Under the pieces are notes generated by a model that was not told the origin of the DNA, did no database searches, and saw nothing but the letters and a program-made list of their open reading frames with translations. The position numbers and the translations under genes are program-made. A stretch of DNA of 64,000 nucleotides from Desulfopila_A sp964446655 (GTDB lineage Bacteria; Desulfobacterota; Desulfobulbia; Desulfobulbales; Desulfocapsaceae), in NCBI GenBank assembly GCA_964446655.1, contig CAYUPL010000013.1, positions 14,418-78,417 of the forward strand, read 5' to 3'. How positions within the stretch are numbered: the stretch's first letter is position 1; every line of letters starts with the position of its first letter. Below, one piece after another: positions 25,411 through 33,453 of this stretch.

Positions 25411-27097
25411 AATACCCGCCTTCCTCCCCTTTTTCATCGGTGCTCTGCTGGCGTTGATTACCCGAGGACATCTCCGTTCATTTCTCATGCTTGCCATGGT
25501 GGCGGCAAGCGGCATTCATCTTTGGCTGTTGCCTGAGCATTTCACGGTCAGCATGTCCATATTAGGCTATGAACTCACCCCGTACAGGGTCGATTCTCTC
25601 AGTCTGGTATTCGGCTATGTGTTTCACATTGCAGCTTTTATCTCTGTACTCTATGCCCTGCATATCCGGGACACCATGCAGCATGTCTCAGGCCTTGTTT
25701 ATGCCGGCAGCGCCCTTGGGGCAATCTTCGCGGGGGATTTGCTCACCCTGTTCGTCTTCTGGGAATTACTGGCGATCAGTTCGGTTTTCCTGATATGGGC
25801 AAGTCGAAACGAGACGGCGTACCAGGCCGGGATGCGGTACCTGCTCATTCAGGTCTTTTCCGGATTACTTCTCCTTGCCGGACTTCTGGTCTATTATCAC
25901 CAGACCGGATCGCTGGATTTTGATGTCATCGGCACCGGCCATATCGGCGGATGGCTGATTCTTCTGGCCTTTGGGATTAAGGCGGCCTTCCCCCTGCTCC
26001 ACACCTGGCTCACCGATTCTTACCCCGAAGCCACCCCGACCGGGACGGTTTTTCTGAGCGCCTTTACTACCAAAACCGCTATCTATACTCTTGCCCGCGG
26101 TTATCCCGGCACGGAAATTTTGATTGTCATCGGAGCGATCATGGCAATTTTTCCAATTTTCTACGCCGTTATCCAAAACGATCTTCGTAAGGTGCTTTCC
26201 TACAGCCTGATCAACCAGCTTGGCTTCATGGTTTGCGGAATTGGTATCGGCACCACCTTGGCAATCAATGGTGCAGTCTCTCACGCCTTTGCCCATATCA
26301 TCTATAAGAGTTTGCTGTTTATGTCCATGGGGGCAGTGCTCCATATGACCGGAAAAATAAAAGCGACTGATATCGGAGGATTATATCGCTCAATGCCGAT
26401 CACCACCGTCTTGTGCATAATCGGTGCGGCATCGATTTCGGCCTTCCCGCTCTTCAGTGGTTTTGTCGCCAAGTCGATTATCATGGCCGCCGCTCTAAAA
26501 GAAGGGCACAATGTCCTTTGGCTGATACTGCTCATCGCCTCTGCGGGAGTCTTGAAGCACGCCGGTATCCAGATTCCCTTCTTTGCCTTCTTTGCTCATG
26601 ACTCAGGGATCAGAACCACCGAACCGCCAAAAAACATGCTTTTGGCAATGTTTATTGCCGCTGCACTCTGTCTGGGCATTGGTATGTATCCAAAGATGCT
26701 TTACAATCTGCTGCCGCACGCCATGGATTTTACAGCCTATGACCTGACCCATGTTCTGACCCAGCTGCAGTTGCTCTTCTTCGCCATGCTGGCTTTTGTC
26801 TGGCTCTATAGGAGTGGACTCTATCCCCCCGAGGTCCGAGCCGTCAATGTCGACGCCGAATGGTTCTACCGGCGCTTCTTCCCCCGCCTGTTTCGGGCGA
26901 TTCTGAGCTGGATGTGGCGGACCGATACAGCAATTCGAGGCTCCTTTTTGACCAGACTGGACAATCTCTTTACCTTCCTGATCCAACTTCACAACCCGGG
27001 TGGCAGGGTTTCGCGCATGCGCCCCACCGGCAACATGGTCATGTGGGTAGCCGTTCTGCTTGCCGTCTATACCTGGCTGTTGTTAAGCTGGGCCTGA
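25397..27097 (+). CDS. mnhD: Mrp-type antiporter subunit D, third copy (NuoL/M/N family)
   Basis: A 566-residue protein with about 14 core helices plus an extended C-terminal part ending in another hydrophobic helix (about 545-564). The core shows the Glu in LLTLFVFWELLAISSVFLIWAS, the Lys in GIKAAFPLLHTWLTDSYPEATP, and RKVLSYSLINQLGFMV. The C-terminal extension recalls NuoL/MrpA-type subunits, though the lateral helix is not obvious. It closes the operon and converges with hutI. Confidence 0.88.
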   Translation: MWMSEIPAFLPFFIGALLALITRGHLRSFLMLAMVAASGIHLWLLPEHFTVSMSILGYELTPYRVDSLSLVFGYVFHIAAFISVLYALHIRDTMQHVSGLVYAGSALGAIFAGDLLTLFVFWELLAISSVFLIWASRNETAYQAGMRYLLIQVFSGLLLLAGLLVYYHQTGSLDFDVIGTGHIGGWLILLAFGIKAAFPLLHTWLTDSYPEATPTGTVFLSAFTTKTAIYTLARGYPGTEILIVIGAIMAIFPIFYAVIQNDLRKVLSYSLINQLGFMVCGIGIGTTLAINGAVSHAFAHIIYKSLLFMSMGAVLHMTGKIKATDIGGLYRSMPITTVLCIIGAASISAFPLFSGFVAKSIIMAAALKEGHNVLWLILLIASAGVLKHAGIQIPFFAFFAHDSGIRTTEPPKNMLLAMFIAAALCLGIGMYPKMLYNLLPHAMDFTAYDLTHVLTQLQLLFFAMLAFVWLYRSGLYPPEVRAVNVDAEWFYRRFFPRLFRAILSWMWRTDTAIRGSFLTRLDNLFTFLIQLHNPGGRVSRMRPTGNMVMWVAVLLAVYTWLLLSWA

Positions 27098-27119
27098 TCC
27101 CGCTTTTCCGGAAATCGTC

Positions 27120-27150
27120 CGTGCTGCTTTGCACTCTGCTAAGCAGCACG
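27120..27150. terminator. Hairpin between the antiporter operon and hutI
   Basis: CGTGCTGCTT (27120-27129) and AAGCAGCACG (27141-27150) form a perfect 10-bp stem with an 11-nt loop. It contains the hutI stop codon. A T-run follows on the plus strand only after 12 nt, so it is an imperfect terminator. Confidence 0.5.
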
Positions 27151-28389
27151 AACTAATTCGCCTTTTTTATACACCTCATCGACTGCTGAAACACCGGCAT
27201 GATAGGCCAGAATCGCCGGAGTTTCTCCCTGAAGCAGCAGGAAATCCGCCTGCTTGCCAATATCGAGGCTGCCGGTACATTCGGCCATGTCAATGGCATA
27301 GGCGGCATTGAGGGTGGCCGCCGTCAATGCCTCGGCCGGCGACATTTTCATGCAGAGGACCGCCAGACCAAAAACAAACGGCATCGACTCGGTAAAACTC
27401 GAGCCTGGATTACAGTCGGTTGCCAGAGCGACGGCAACGTTTTCTTCAATCATTTTTCGTGCCGGAGCATATGACTTCTGCAAGCTATAGGCCGTGGCCG
27501 GCAGTAAGGTGGCAACTACACCCGCAGCAGCCATCGCTGCTATATCTGTTTCACTGACAGCCAGCAGATGATCGGCTGAAAGAGCGCCAAGCCCTGCGGC
27601 CAGTCCCGCTCCTCCTAAACTTTGAACCTCGTCTGCATGGAGCTTTATCTTGAGACCGGATTTTTGGGCGTGAAGCAGCAGTCGCCTGCTCTGGGTAATG
27701 GTAAAAACTCCTTTTTCGCAGAAAATATCACATTGTCGCGCGATTCCCTGTCGCTGCACCGCCGGCAGCATTTCTTGCAGTATCATCGTGATATAGTCAT
27801 CCGCTCTGCCACGATAGTGTTCCGGTACGGCATGGGCTCCCAGAAAAGTCGGCACCACATCGACAGGCAGTTGGTCCCCTATCCTGCCGATAACCTCCAG
27901 CATCTTCAATTCATTGACGGTGTCCAAGCCATAGCCGCTCTTGATCTCAACTGTGGTTGTACCAAGGGAAAGTGCCTTGAGAACATGTTTTTCGGTCTCT
28001 GCGTAAAGCTGATCCGCATCTGTGTCGGCCACCGCCCTGACAGAAGACAGAATCCCTCCTCCCCGTTGCAGAATCTCCATATACGGTACACCACCTATCC
28101 GAAGGGCAAATTCACTCTCTCGCAATGTTGCAAAACACATATGAGTATGTGGGTCGACAAAACCGGGGATCATACATCTACCGTGGCAGTCGATTTCTTC
28201 GACCGGCGAATCAACGCCTGTTGACGAGAGTACGTCTTCTTCATTGCCGATAGCAGCGATACAGCCATCCTGCACCAGCAGAGCACCTGCTTCATAGTGC
28301 AGCAGAGAAGCCTGATTCGTTCCGCTCAAAGGAAAACCACGATCTAGCGGAGTGAAGATACGGCAGTTTCTGTAGAGTTTCGTAACCAT
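27139..28389 (-). CDS. hutI: Imidazolonepropionase
   Basis: A 416-residue amidohydrolase that opens imidazolone-5-propionate to N-formimino-glutamate, the third step of histidine breakdown. The metal-binding VDPHTHMCF motif is near residues 75-84, and KLHADEVQSLGGAGLAAGLGALSADHL and ALATDCNPGSS follow. Length is normal. The start has GGGAGAG upstream. It follows hutU by 16 nt, so the two form one operon driven from the divergent hut promoter region. Confidence 0.94.
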   Translation of the reverse strand: MVTKLYRNCRIFTPLDRGFPLSGTNQASLLHYEAGALLVQDGCIAAIGNEEDVLSSTGVDSPVEEIDCHGRCMIPGFVDPHTHMCFATLRESEFALRIGGVPYMEILQRGGGILSSVRAVADTDADQLYAETEKHVLKALSLGTTTVEIKSGYGLDTVNELKMLEVIGRIGDQLPVDVVPTFLGAHAVPEHYRGRADDYITMILQEMLPAVQRQGIARQCDIFCEKGVFTITQSRRLLLHAQKSGLKIKLHADEVQSLGGAGLAAGLGALSADHLLAVSETDIAAMAAAGVVATLLPATAYSLQKSYAPARKMIEENVAVALATDCNPGSSFTESMPFVFGLAVLCMKMSPAEALTAATLNAAYAIDMAECTGSLDIGKQADFLLLQGETPAILAYHAGVSAVDEVYKKGELVRAA

Positions 28390-28405
28390 AATCGCTCTCC
28401 CTGAA

Positions 28406-30430
28406 TCAGCTTGAGGACATTGTATCGGGTATAAAATTGTCGATTAAATCATCATCGACAAGGTGAGGAATAGTAATCTGATCGCCGTTGCCATTGTCCT
28501 TATTGTACTGTACCGCCACGGCCATGGCATTGGGATTCCTGCTCCAGTTTCTTCTGGCAACTCCACCCATGACATCCCAGTTCGTAGCATTCCTGATTAT
28601 GGTATCGATCCTGCTGCTGCCGTCCAGCACCAGACCAAAACCACCATTTACGGCCTTACCGATACCGGTGCCGCCGCCGTTATGCAGAGCAACCAGGGAC
28701 ATGCCCCTGGCGGCATTACCTGCAAAACAGTGTGTCGCCATGTCGGCACAGACATTGCTGCCATCGTGAATGTTGGCGGTTTCACGAAAAGGCGAATCGG
28801 TGCCGCCGGGATCGTGATGATCTCTGCCCAGCATTACGGGACCGATTTCCTTTTTTCGCACCATTTCGTTAAACAGCAGAGCAATGTCCATTCGGCCGCC
28901 GGCATCTGCGTAGAGAATACGTGCCTGACTTCCTACCACCAATTTGTGTTTGGCGGCATCACGTATCCAGTTGTAGTTGTCGCGATCTTCAGCGCGGCGA
29001 TCCGGAGCTATGCAGGACATGGCGGCTTGATCCGTCCTGGCAAGATCGGCAGGGGAGCCGCTGAGGCAGATCCATCGGAACGGGCCATAACCATAATCAA
29101 AAAGAGGCCCCATGATGTCTTCAAAATAGGATGGGAAGATAAAGCCGTCTTTATCGTCTCTACCGTTTCGCGATACGGCCGTGACTCCCGCATCAAAAAC
29201 TGCCTTGAGAAAGGCATTGCCGTAATCGAAAAAACAGGCGCCTTGGGCGGTCAGACCACTGATTGCCTGGAAATGGCGCTGCAGGCTGTTGTCGACGCAA
29301 GTGATAAAGTACGCCCGATCCTGGGCCAGCAGACGTGTCCTTTCCGCAAAACTGATACCTTGGGGGCAGTAGCCGCCGTCATAGACCACATGACAGGAAG
29401 TCTGATCCGAAAGCAGATCAACCTTGACTTTCCTCCGAGCCAGATATTCAAGAAGATCGACAACATTACCATGATAGGCAACAGAAACCGCCTCTCTTCG
29501 CTCCTTGGCCTGTACTGCTAAACCAACAGCCTCATCAAGTTCGGCGCTGATCACATCGACCCAGCCTTGCGCGTGCCTGGTCTCAATACGGGACAAGTCA
29601 ACTTCGGCGATTATGGAAACCGCTCCGGCGATTTTAGCAGCCTTGGGCTGTGCCCCGCTCATGCCGCCGAGGCCGGATGAAACAAACAGCAGTCCCTCGA
29701 GCCCGGCATCACCCGACACGCCGCACATTTTGCGCCCTGCTCCCAATAAGGTGGTATAGGTACCATGGACAATTCCCTGAGGACCGATATACATCCACCC
29801 TCCGGCCGTCATCTGGCCATAAGAGGTCACCCCCATTTGGGCGGCAATCTCCCAGTCTCTGGGGTTGTCGTACAGGCCCACCATCAGACCGTTGCTGATA
29901 ATTACCCGCGGACTGTCCGGGGATGAGAGGAAAAGGCCGAGGGGATGCCCCGACTGCATTACCAGAGTCTGCGTCTCGCGCAATTCTTCGAGATATTTTT
30001 TGATGAGCCGGTATTGCATCCAGTTCTGGCAGACACTGCCGGTCTCGCCATAGGTCACCAGTTCATAGGGATAGAGGGCAACGTCGAAGTCAAGATTATT
30101 GTCGATCATCAACTGAAAGCTTTGCCCGGCCAGACAATTACCACGATACTGCTCAATCGGTTTCGCCTTGATGGCTCCCTGGGGTCTGAATCTATACCCA
30201 TAGATTCGTCCGCGGGTCCTGAGCTCCTCGAAAAATTCGGGCAGAAGGATATGATGATACTTTTGGGGCACATACCTCAAGGCGTTACGCAGAGCCACGA
30301 CCGTTTGCGGTCTGGTAAGGCGAAAACCTCTATCAGGCGCCCGTCTGATGTTGTGTTCGAAGTCGGCTTTCTCCGGCAATTTCTCATCAAGATGAATCCT
30401 CATGGAATTGCCGGTTGTTGTCTTTTTCAT
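28406..30430 (-). CDS. hutU: Urocanate hydratase (long form)
   Basis: A 674-residue NAD+-dependent urocanase. The C-terminal core is very clear (GRDHHDPGGTDSPFRETAN, NGGGTGIGKAVNGGFGLVLDG). It is about 120 residues longer than the Pseudomonas and Bacillus enzymes (about 555) and matches the long type found in Bacteroidetes and animals, with an N-terminal extension and an insertion. The start at 30430 has AAAGGGGG 7 nt upstream. The next step is carried out by hutI, directly downstream. Confidence 0.94.
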   Translation of the reverse strand: MKKTTTGNSMRIHLDEKLPEKADFEHNIRRAPDRGFRLTRPQTVVALRNALRYVPQKYHHILLPEFFEELRTRGRIYGYRFRPQGAIKAKPIEQYRGNCLAGQSFQLMIDNNLDFDVALYPYELVTYGETGSVCQNWMQYRLIKKYLEELRETQTLVMQSGHPLGLFLSSPDSPRVIISNGLMVGLYDNPRDWEIAAQMGVTSYGQMTAGGWMYIGPQGIVHGTYTTLLGAGRKMCGVSGDAGLEGLLFVSSGLGGMSGAQPKAAKIAGAVSIIAEVDLSRIETRHAQGWVDVISAELDEAVGLAVQAKERREAVSVAYHGNVVDLLEYLARRKVKVDLLSDQTSCHVVYDGGYCPQGISFAERTRLLAQDRAYFITCVDNSLQRHFQAISGLTAQGACFFDYGNAFLKAVFDAGVTAVSRNGRDDKDGFIFPSYFEDIMGPLFDYGYGPFRWICLSGSPADLARTDQAAMSCIAPDRRAEDRDNYNWIRDAAKHKLVVGSQARILYADAGGRMDIALLFNEMVRKKEIGPVMLGRDHHDPGGTDSPFRETANIHDGSNVCADMATHCFAGNAARGMSLVALHNGGGTGIGKAVNGGFGLVLDGSSRIDTIIRNATNWDVMGGVARRNWSRNPNAMAVAVQYNKDNGNGDQITIPHLVDDDLIDNFIPDTMSSS

Positions 30431-30530
30431 GCTCTCGCCCCCTTTCAGCCTGATAGTGCTACTCCGGATAGACCGGCACCCGTCTTTTCGTCAAGATCAA
30501 CTCATAATGATGACATGATAGCATTGCGAA

Positions 30531-30544
30531 TTCGTATATACAAA
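30531..30544. promoter_or_regulatory. HutC-like operator, hutU side
   Basis: TTCGTATATACAAA, a near-palindrome around GTATATAC, close to known HutC/GntR sites. It lies about 100 nt before the hutU start and shares 11 consecutive bases with the second copy. Confidence 0.55.
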
Positions 30545-30612
30545 TTATCTCATCGATAGCCGTCAAGCAACTACATCCTTTCGCTTTACTGTATATTTAC
30601 TCTATCAAAATC

Positions 30613-30641
30613 TTGCTCTTTTTTGTATTTGTATATACAAT
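30613..30641 (+). promoter_or_regulatory. Candidate hutH promoter
   Basis: TTGCTC (30613-30618), a 17-nt spacer and TACAAT (30636-30641). The -10 lies inside the second HutC-like palindrome, so repression by occlusion is expected. Confidence 0.5.
30628..30641. promoter_or_regulatory. HutC-like operator, hutH side
   Basis: TTTGTATATACAAT contains the perfect 12-bp palindrome TTGTATATACAA. It overlaps the hutH -10 and ends 41 nt before the hutH ATG. Confidence 0.6.
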
Positions 30642-30682
30642 GAAGCCAAAAACTGAACACCCTTTTTCCGTCAAGGTGAATT

Positions 30683-32230
30683 ATGAAAAAATTGGAGATA
30701 CGAAGCGGCAAACCGAGCCTCGCAGACCTGCGCCGCATCAGTGAAAAACAGTTCCACCTGGAGCTGGCGCCGCAGTGCATCCCTGCAATTGAGAAATCCG
30801 TGGCAACCGTCCGGGAAATCATCGACAGCGGCAGGGTTATTTACGGCATCAACACCGGCTTCGGCCTCCTCGCCAATACCGTCATTCCGGAAAATGAGCT
30901 GGAAAAGCTGCAGCATGCCATTGTGCTTTCCCACGCCGCCGGTGTCGGCAAATTACTGCGGGAGTCCACGGTAAGACTGATGATCGCCTTGAAAATCAAT
31001 AGCCTGGCCAGGGGATACTCCGGCATTCGTCCGCTGGTAATAGAGGCACTTCTTGCCCTTGTCAATGCCGAGGTATACCCCTGCATACCGGAAAAAGGTT
31101 CGGTGGGCGCCTCGGGCGACCTGGCCCCCCTTGCCCATATGGCTACAGTGTTACTGGGAGAAGGTGAAGTTCTGCACAAGGGCAGAAGGCTGAGTGGAAA
31201 AAAAGGATTACAGATAGCAGGACTCCAACCCATTCTGCTGGGTCCCAAAGAGGGACTGGCCCTGCTCAACGGCACCCAGGCCTCTACCGCCCTGGCCCTT
31301 GAAGGACTTTTCGCCGCCGAAAACCTCTTTGCCGCCGCCGTTGTCTCGGGCAGCCTCTCTGTTGAAGCTGCCCTGGGCAGTCGCAGGCCTTTTTCGGCCG
31401 TCATTCATAAGGTTCGGGGACACCTGGACCAAATTGACGTTGCCCGCGCCTTTCGCTCTCTGCTCAAACACAGTGAGATCGAAAAATCTCACAAAACCTG
31501 CGAAGCCGTACAAGATCCCTATTCTCTGCGCTGTCAGCCGCAGGTCATGGGCGCCTGTCTCACCCAGATACGAAACGCGGCCAAGGTTCTTCTGACGGAG
31601 GCAAACGGAGTTTCCGACAATCCTCTGGTTTTTCCAGACCAGGGCGACATTCTTTCCGGAGGTAATTTTCATGCCGAACCGGTAGCCATGGCGGCAGATA
31701 ATCTCGCCCTGGCCTTTGCCGAAATTGGAGCGCTGTCGGAAAGACGAACGGCGTTGCTTATTGATACCAATATGAGCAAACTGCCGCCCTTTCTGGTGGA
31801 GAAAGGGGGACTCAATTCCGGTTTTATGATTGCCCAGGTCACCGCAGCGGCCCTGGCAAGCGAAAACAAATCGCTGGCTCATCCAGCTTCCATCGACAGC
31901 CTGCCGATCTCCGCCAATCAGGAAGATCATGTTTCCATGGCAACATTCGCCGCCAGACGGCTGGCCGACATGACGGAAAACACGGCGGCCATTATTGCCA
32001 TAGAGCTGCTGGCGGCCTGCCAGGGAGTCGACTTCAGAGCGCCGCTGCAATCTTCCACAAGACTGGAAAAGGCCAAAACAATGCTCCGCGCCAGGGTCCC
32101 TTTCTATGACCGGGATCGCTATTTCGCCCCGGATATTGCCAAAGCGACACAACTGGTTCTCTCCGGTGATTACAATGCATTTATGCATCATAAACTTCTC
32201 CCCAGTCTCTCTGTAACCTCTGTGAACTGA
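30683..32230 (+). CDS. hutH: Histidine ammonia-lyase
   Basis: A 515-residue enzyme that deaminates histidine to urocanate. The Ala143-Ser144-Gly145 triad in GSVGASGDLAPLAH forms the MIO electrophile. YGINTGFG (54-61) and the QDPYSLRCQPQVMG block are family hallmarks. The ATG at 30683 has AAGGTG 5 nt upstream. It is divergent from hutU and overlaps the truncated hutC by one base. Confidence 0.95.
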   Translation: MKKLEIRSGKPSLADLRRISEKQFHLELAPQCIPAIEKSVATVREIIDSGRVIYGINTGFGLLANTVIPENELEKLQHAIVLSHAAGVGKLLRESTVRLMIALKINSLARGYSGIRPLVIEALLALVNAEVYPCIPEKGSVGASGDLAPLAHMATVLLGEGEVLHKGRRLSGKKGLQIAGLQPILLGPKEGLALLNGTQASTALALEGLFAAENLFAAAVVSGSLSVEAALGSRRPFSAVIHKVRGHLDQIDVARAFRSLLKHSEIEKSHKTCEAVQDPYSLRCQPQVMGACLTQIRNAAKVLLTEANGVSDNPLVFPDQGDILSGGNFHAEPVAMAADNLALAFAEIGALSERRTALLIDTNMSKLPPFLVEKGGLNSGFMIAQVTAAALASENKSLAHPASIDSLPISANQEDHVSMATFAARRLADMTENTAAIIAIELLAACQGVDFRAPLQSSTRLEKAKTMLRARVPFYDRDRYFAPDIAKATQLVLSGDYNAFMHHKLLPSLSVTSVN

Positions 32231-32697
32231 TGGAAAAAGCCAGAACCAAGCCTGCCGAACTCTCTCCAACAGGCACGACGCCAAAGATAGCTCTCTTCCA
32301 GCAAATCAAGGATTATATCACTGCTAGGCTTGATTCAGGAGAATATTGCTCAGGTATGCAGATTCCGTCGGAGGCTGAACTGGGTGAATTGTTCAACACT
32401 TCCAGGATGACGGTAAACAGGGCTTTGCGGGAACTGGCGGCAGAAGGAAGAATCAGGCGCAAACAGGGTCGAGGCAGCTTCGCAGCCGAGCCGCAGTCGC
32501 TCTCGGCCCTCTTTGAGGTGAAATCCATTGCCGAAGAAATCCGTGAGCAAGGGGGCACCTACTCCTGCTACATCCATCTGCTCGATGAGGAACCGGCGCG
32601 CCCAACTCTTGCTGAAGCAATGAACCTTGAGCCGTATGCGCCGGTTTTCCATTCCATCATGGTGCATGGTTTAGGTTACGGCAACCTCGACTGGTGA
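32230..32697 (+). pseudogene. hutC: Truncated HutC-type GntR repressor
   Basis: 155 residues of a regulator that is normally about 235-250. The winged-helix domain is intact (about 18-90: LFQQIKDYITARL, MQIPSEAELGELFNTSRMTVNRALRELAAEGRIRRKQGRG). The effector-binding UTRA domain starts normally (FEVKSIAEEIREQGG) but stops matching after VFHSIMVH, and the frame ends a few codons later inside a short repeat. DNA binding could survive; urocanate sensing and UTRA-dependent dimerisation should not. It is coupled to hutH by a one-base overlap. It is classed here as a degraded gene, although a constitutive short repressor is possible. Confidence 0.75.
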
Positions 32698-32720
32698 GAA
32701 TTTCGGGCTAACAGAGTTTT
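32677..32720. repeat. Short dispersed repeat, copy A
   Basis: Shares 22 of 25 bases in its core (32677-32701) with copy B at 43869. The core can form a small hairpin (CTCGA with TCGGG) with a TGGTGAGAAT loop. It spans the end of the truncated hutC and the stop of csaA. Confidence 0.45.
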
Positions 32721-33046
32721 GCTCCCAAAGGCACATCCATATCAGGAATACACAGCGTCACCGCACCTGCAGCATTATGAAAACCGGTTATCAGGCATTC
32801 CGACATCAAAGGGCCGATCTGTTTTGCCGGAAAATTCACGACGCCTACCACCAGACGTCCAAGCAAATCTTCAGGAGTATAGAGTTCCGTAATCTGCACA
32901 CTGGACTTCCGTACCCCTATCTCTTCACCAAAGTCTACATGAAGTATATAGGCCGGCCGGCGCGCCTCCGGAAATTCTTCCGCCCGTATGACTTTACCGA
33001 CACGCAATTCGACTTTTTCAAAATCCTGCCATGATATGGTATCCAT
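32708..33046 (-). CDS. csaA: CsaA-type tRNA-binding protein / chaperone
   Basis: A 112-residue OB-fold protein of the CsaA family (the tRNA-binding domain of EMAP II/Arc1p type). VELRVGKVIRAEEFPEARRPAYILHVDFGEEIG and the C-terminal LCIPDMDVPLGAKL are characteristic. The homologue in Bacillus binds tRNA and acts as a secretion-related chaperone. Start choice: ATG 33046 with GAGAAGAAG upstream gives the family N-terminus; the frame opens 22 codons earlier without support. It converges with the truncated hutC. Confidence 0.88.
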   Translation of the reverse strand: MDTISWQDFEKVELRVGKVIRAEEFPEARRPAYILHVDFGEEIGVRKSSVQITELYTPEDLLGRLVVGVVNFPAKQIGPLMSECLITGFHNAAGAVTLCIPDMDVPLGAKLC

Positions 33047-33167
33047 TGGTCTTCTTCTCCAGTCTCTTTTTGTCTTGAAATATCTGGGACCAATCACAGT
33101 GTTCCGGCTCAATACAGTGCGTTCTTGCCGCCGGTGTCTCTGTGCTTCTTCATCATTAAAAAATATC

Positions 33168-33440
33168 TCAGGCCCGGCTGCGCTTTTCGCTCCTGCTTAA
33201 AATAAGTCGTCCTCCGACCGAGGCTCCAATGATGACTGCCATACCGAGAAGCACTTGCGGAGAAATCTTCTGACCATGCACCAAAGCCACGAAGAGCACG
33301 GCCAGAGGCGGGGTAAGATAACTGAGGAAACTAAAGAACATCAACTCTTCGGTTGACAACCCCTGTAGTCCCGAGCCGGTCGCCACCGGCAGACTTGCCC
33401 AGCACAGTATTGCTCCAACGGCATACAAATAGTGTTTCAT
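33168..33440 (-). pseudogene. EamA/DMT transporter with large internal deletion
   Basis: A 90-residue remnant of a drug/metabolite transporter that is normally about 280-300. Residues 1-37 (MKHYLYAVGAILCWASLPVAT onwards) are the N-terminus with the first helix. From about residue 38 the sequence jumps in frame to the last two helices (LSYLTPPLAVLFVALVHG, QVLLGMAVIIGASVGGRLIL). The ribosome site (AGAGGA) and the stop are intact, so a short membrane protein with about three helices could still be made. It directly follows the M20 peptidase, 13 nt away, and was probably in its operon. Transport function is very unlikely. Confidence 0.7.
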
Positions 33441-33453
33441 GAAAAAATTCCTC

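Noticed and set aside
31208..32284. 358-codon minus-strand frame opposite hutH
   Set aside because: Shadow of hutH; the sense product is unambiguous.
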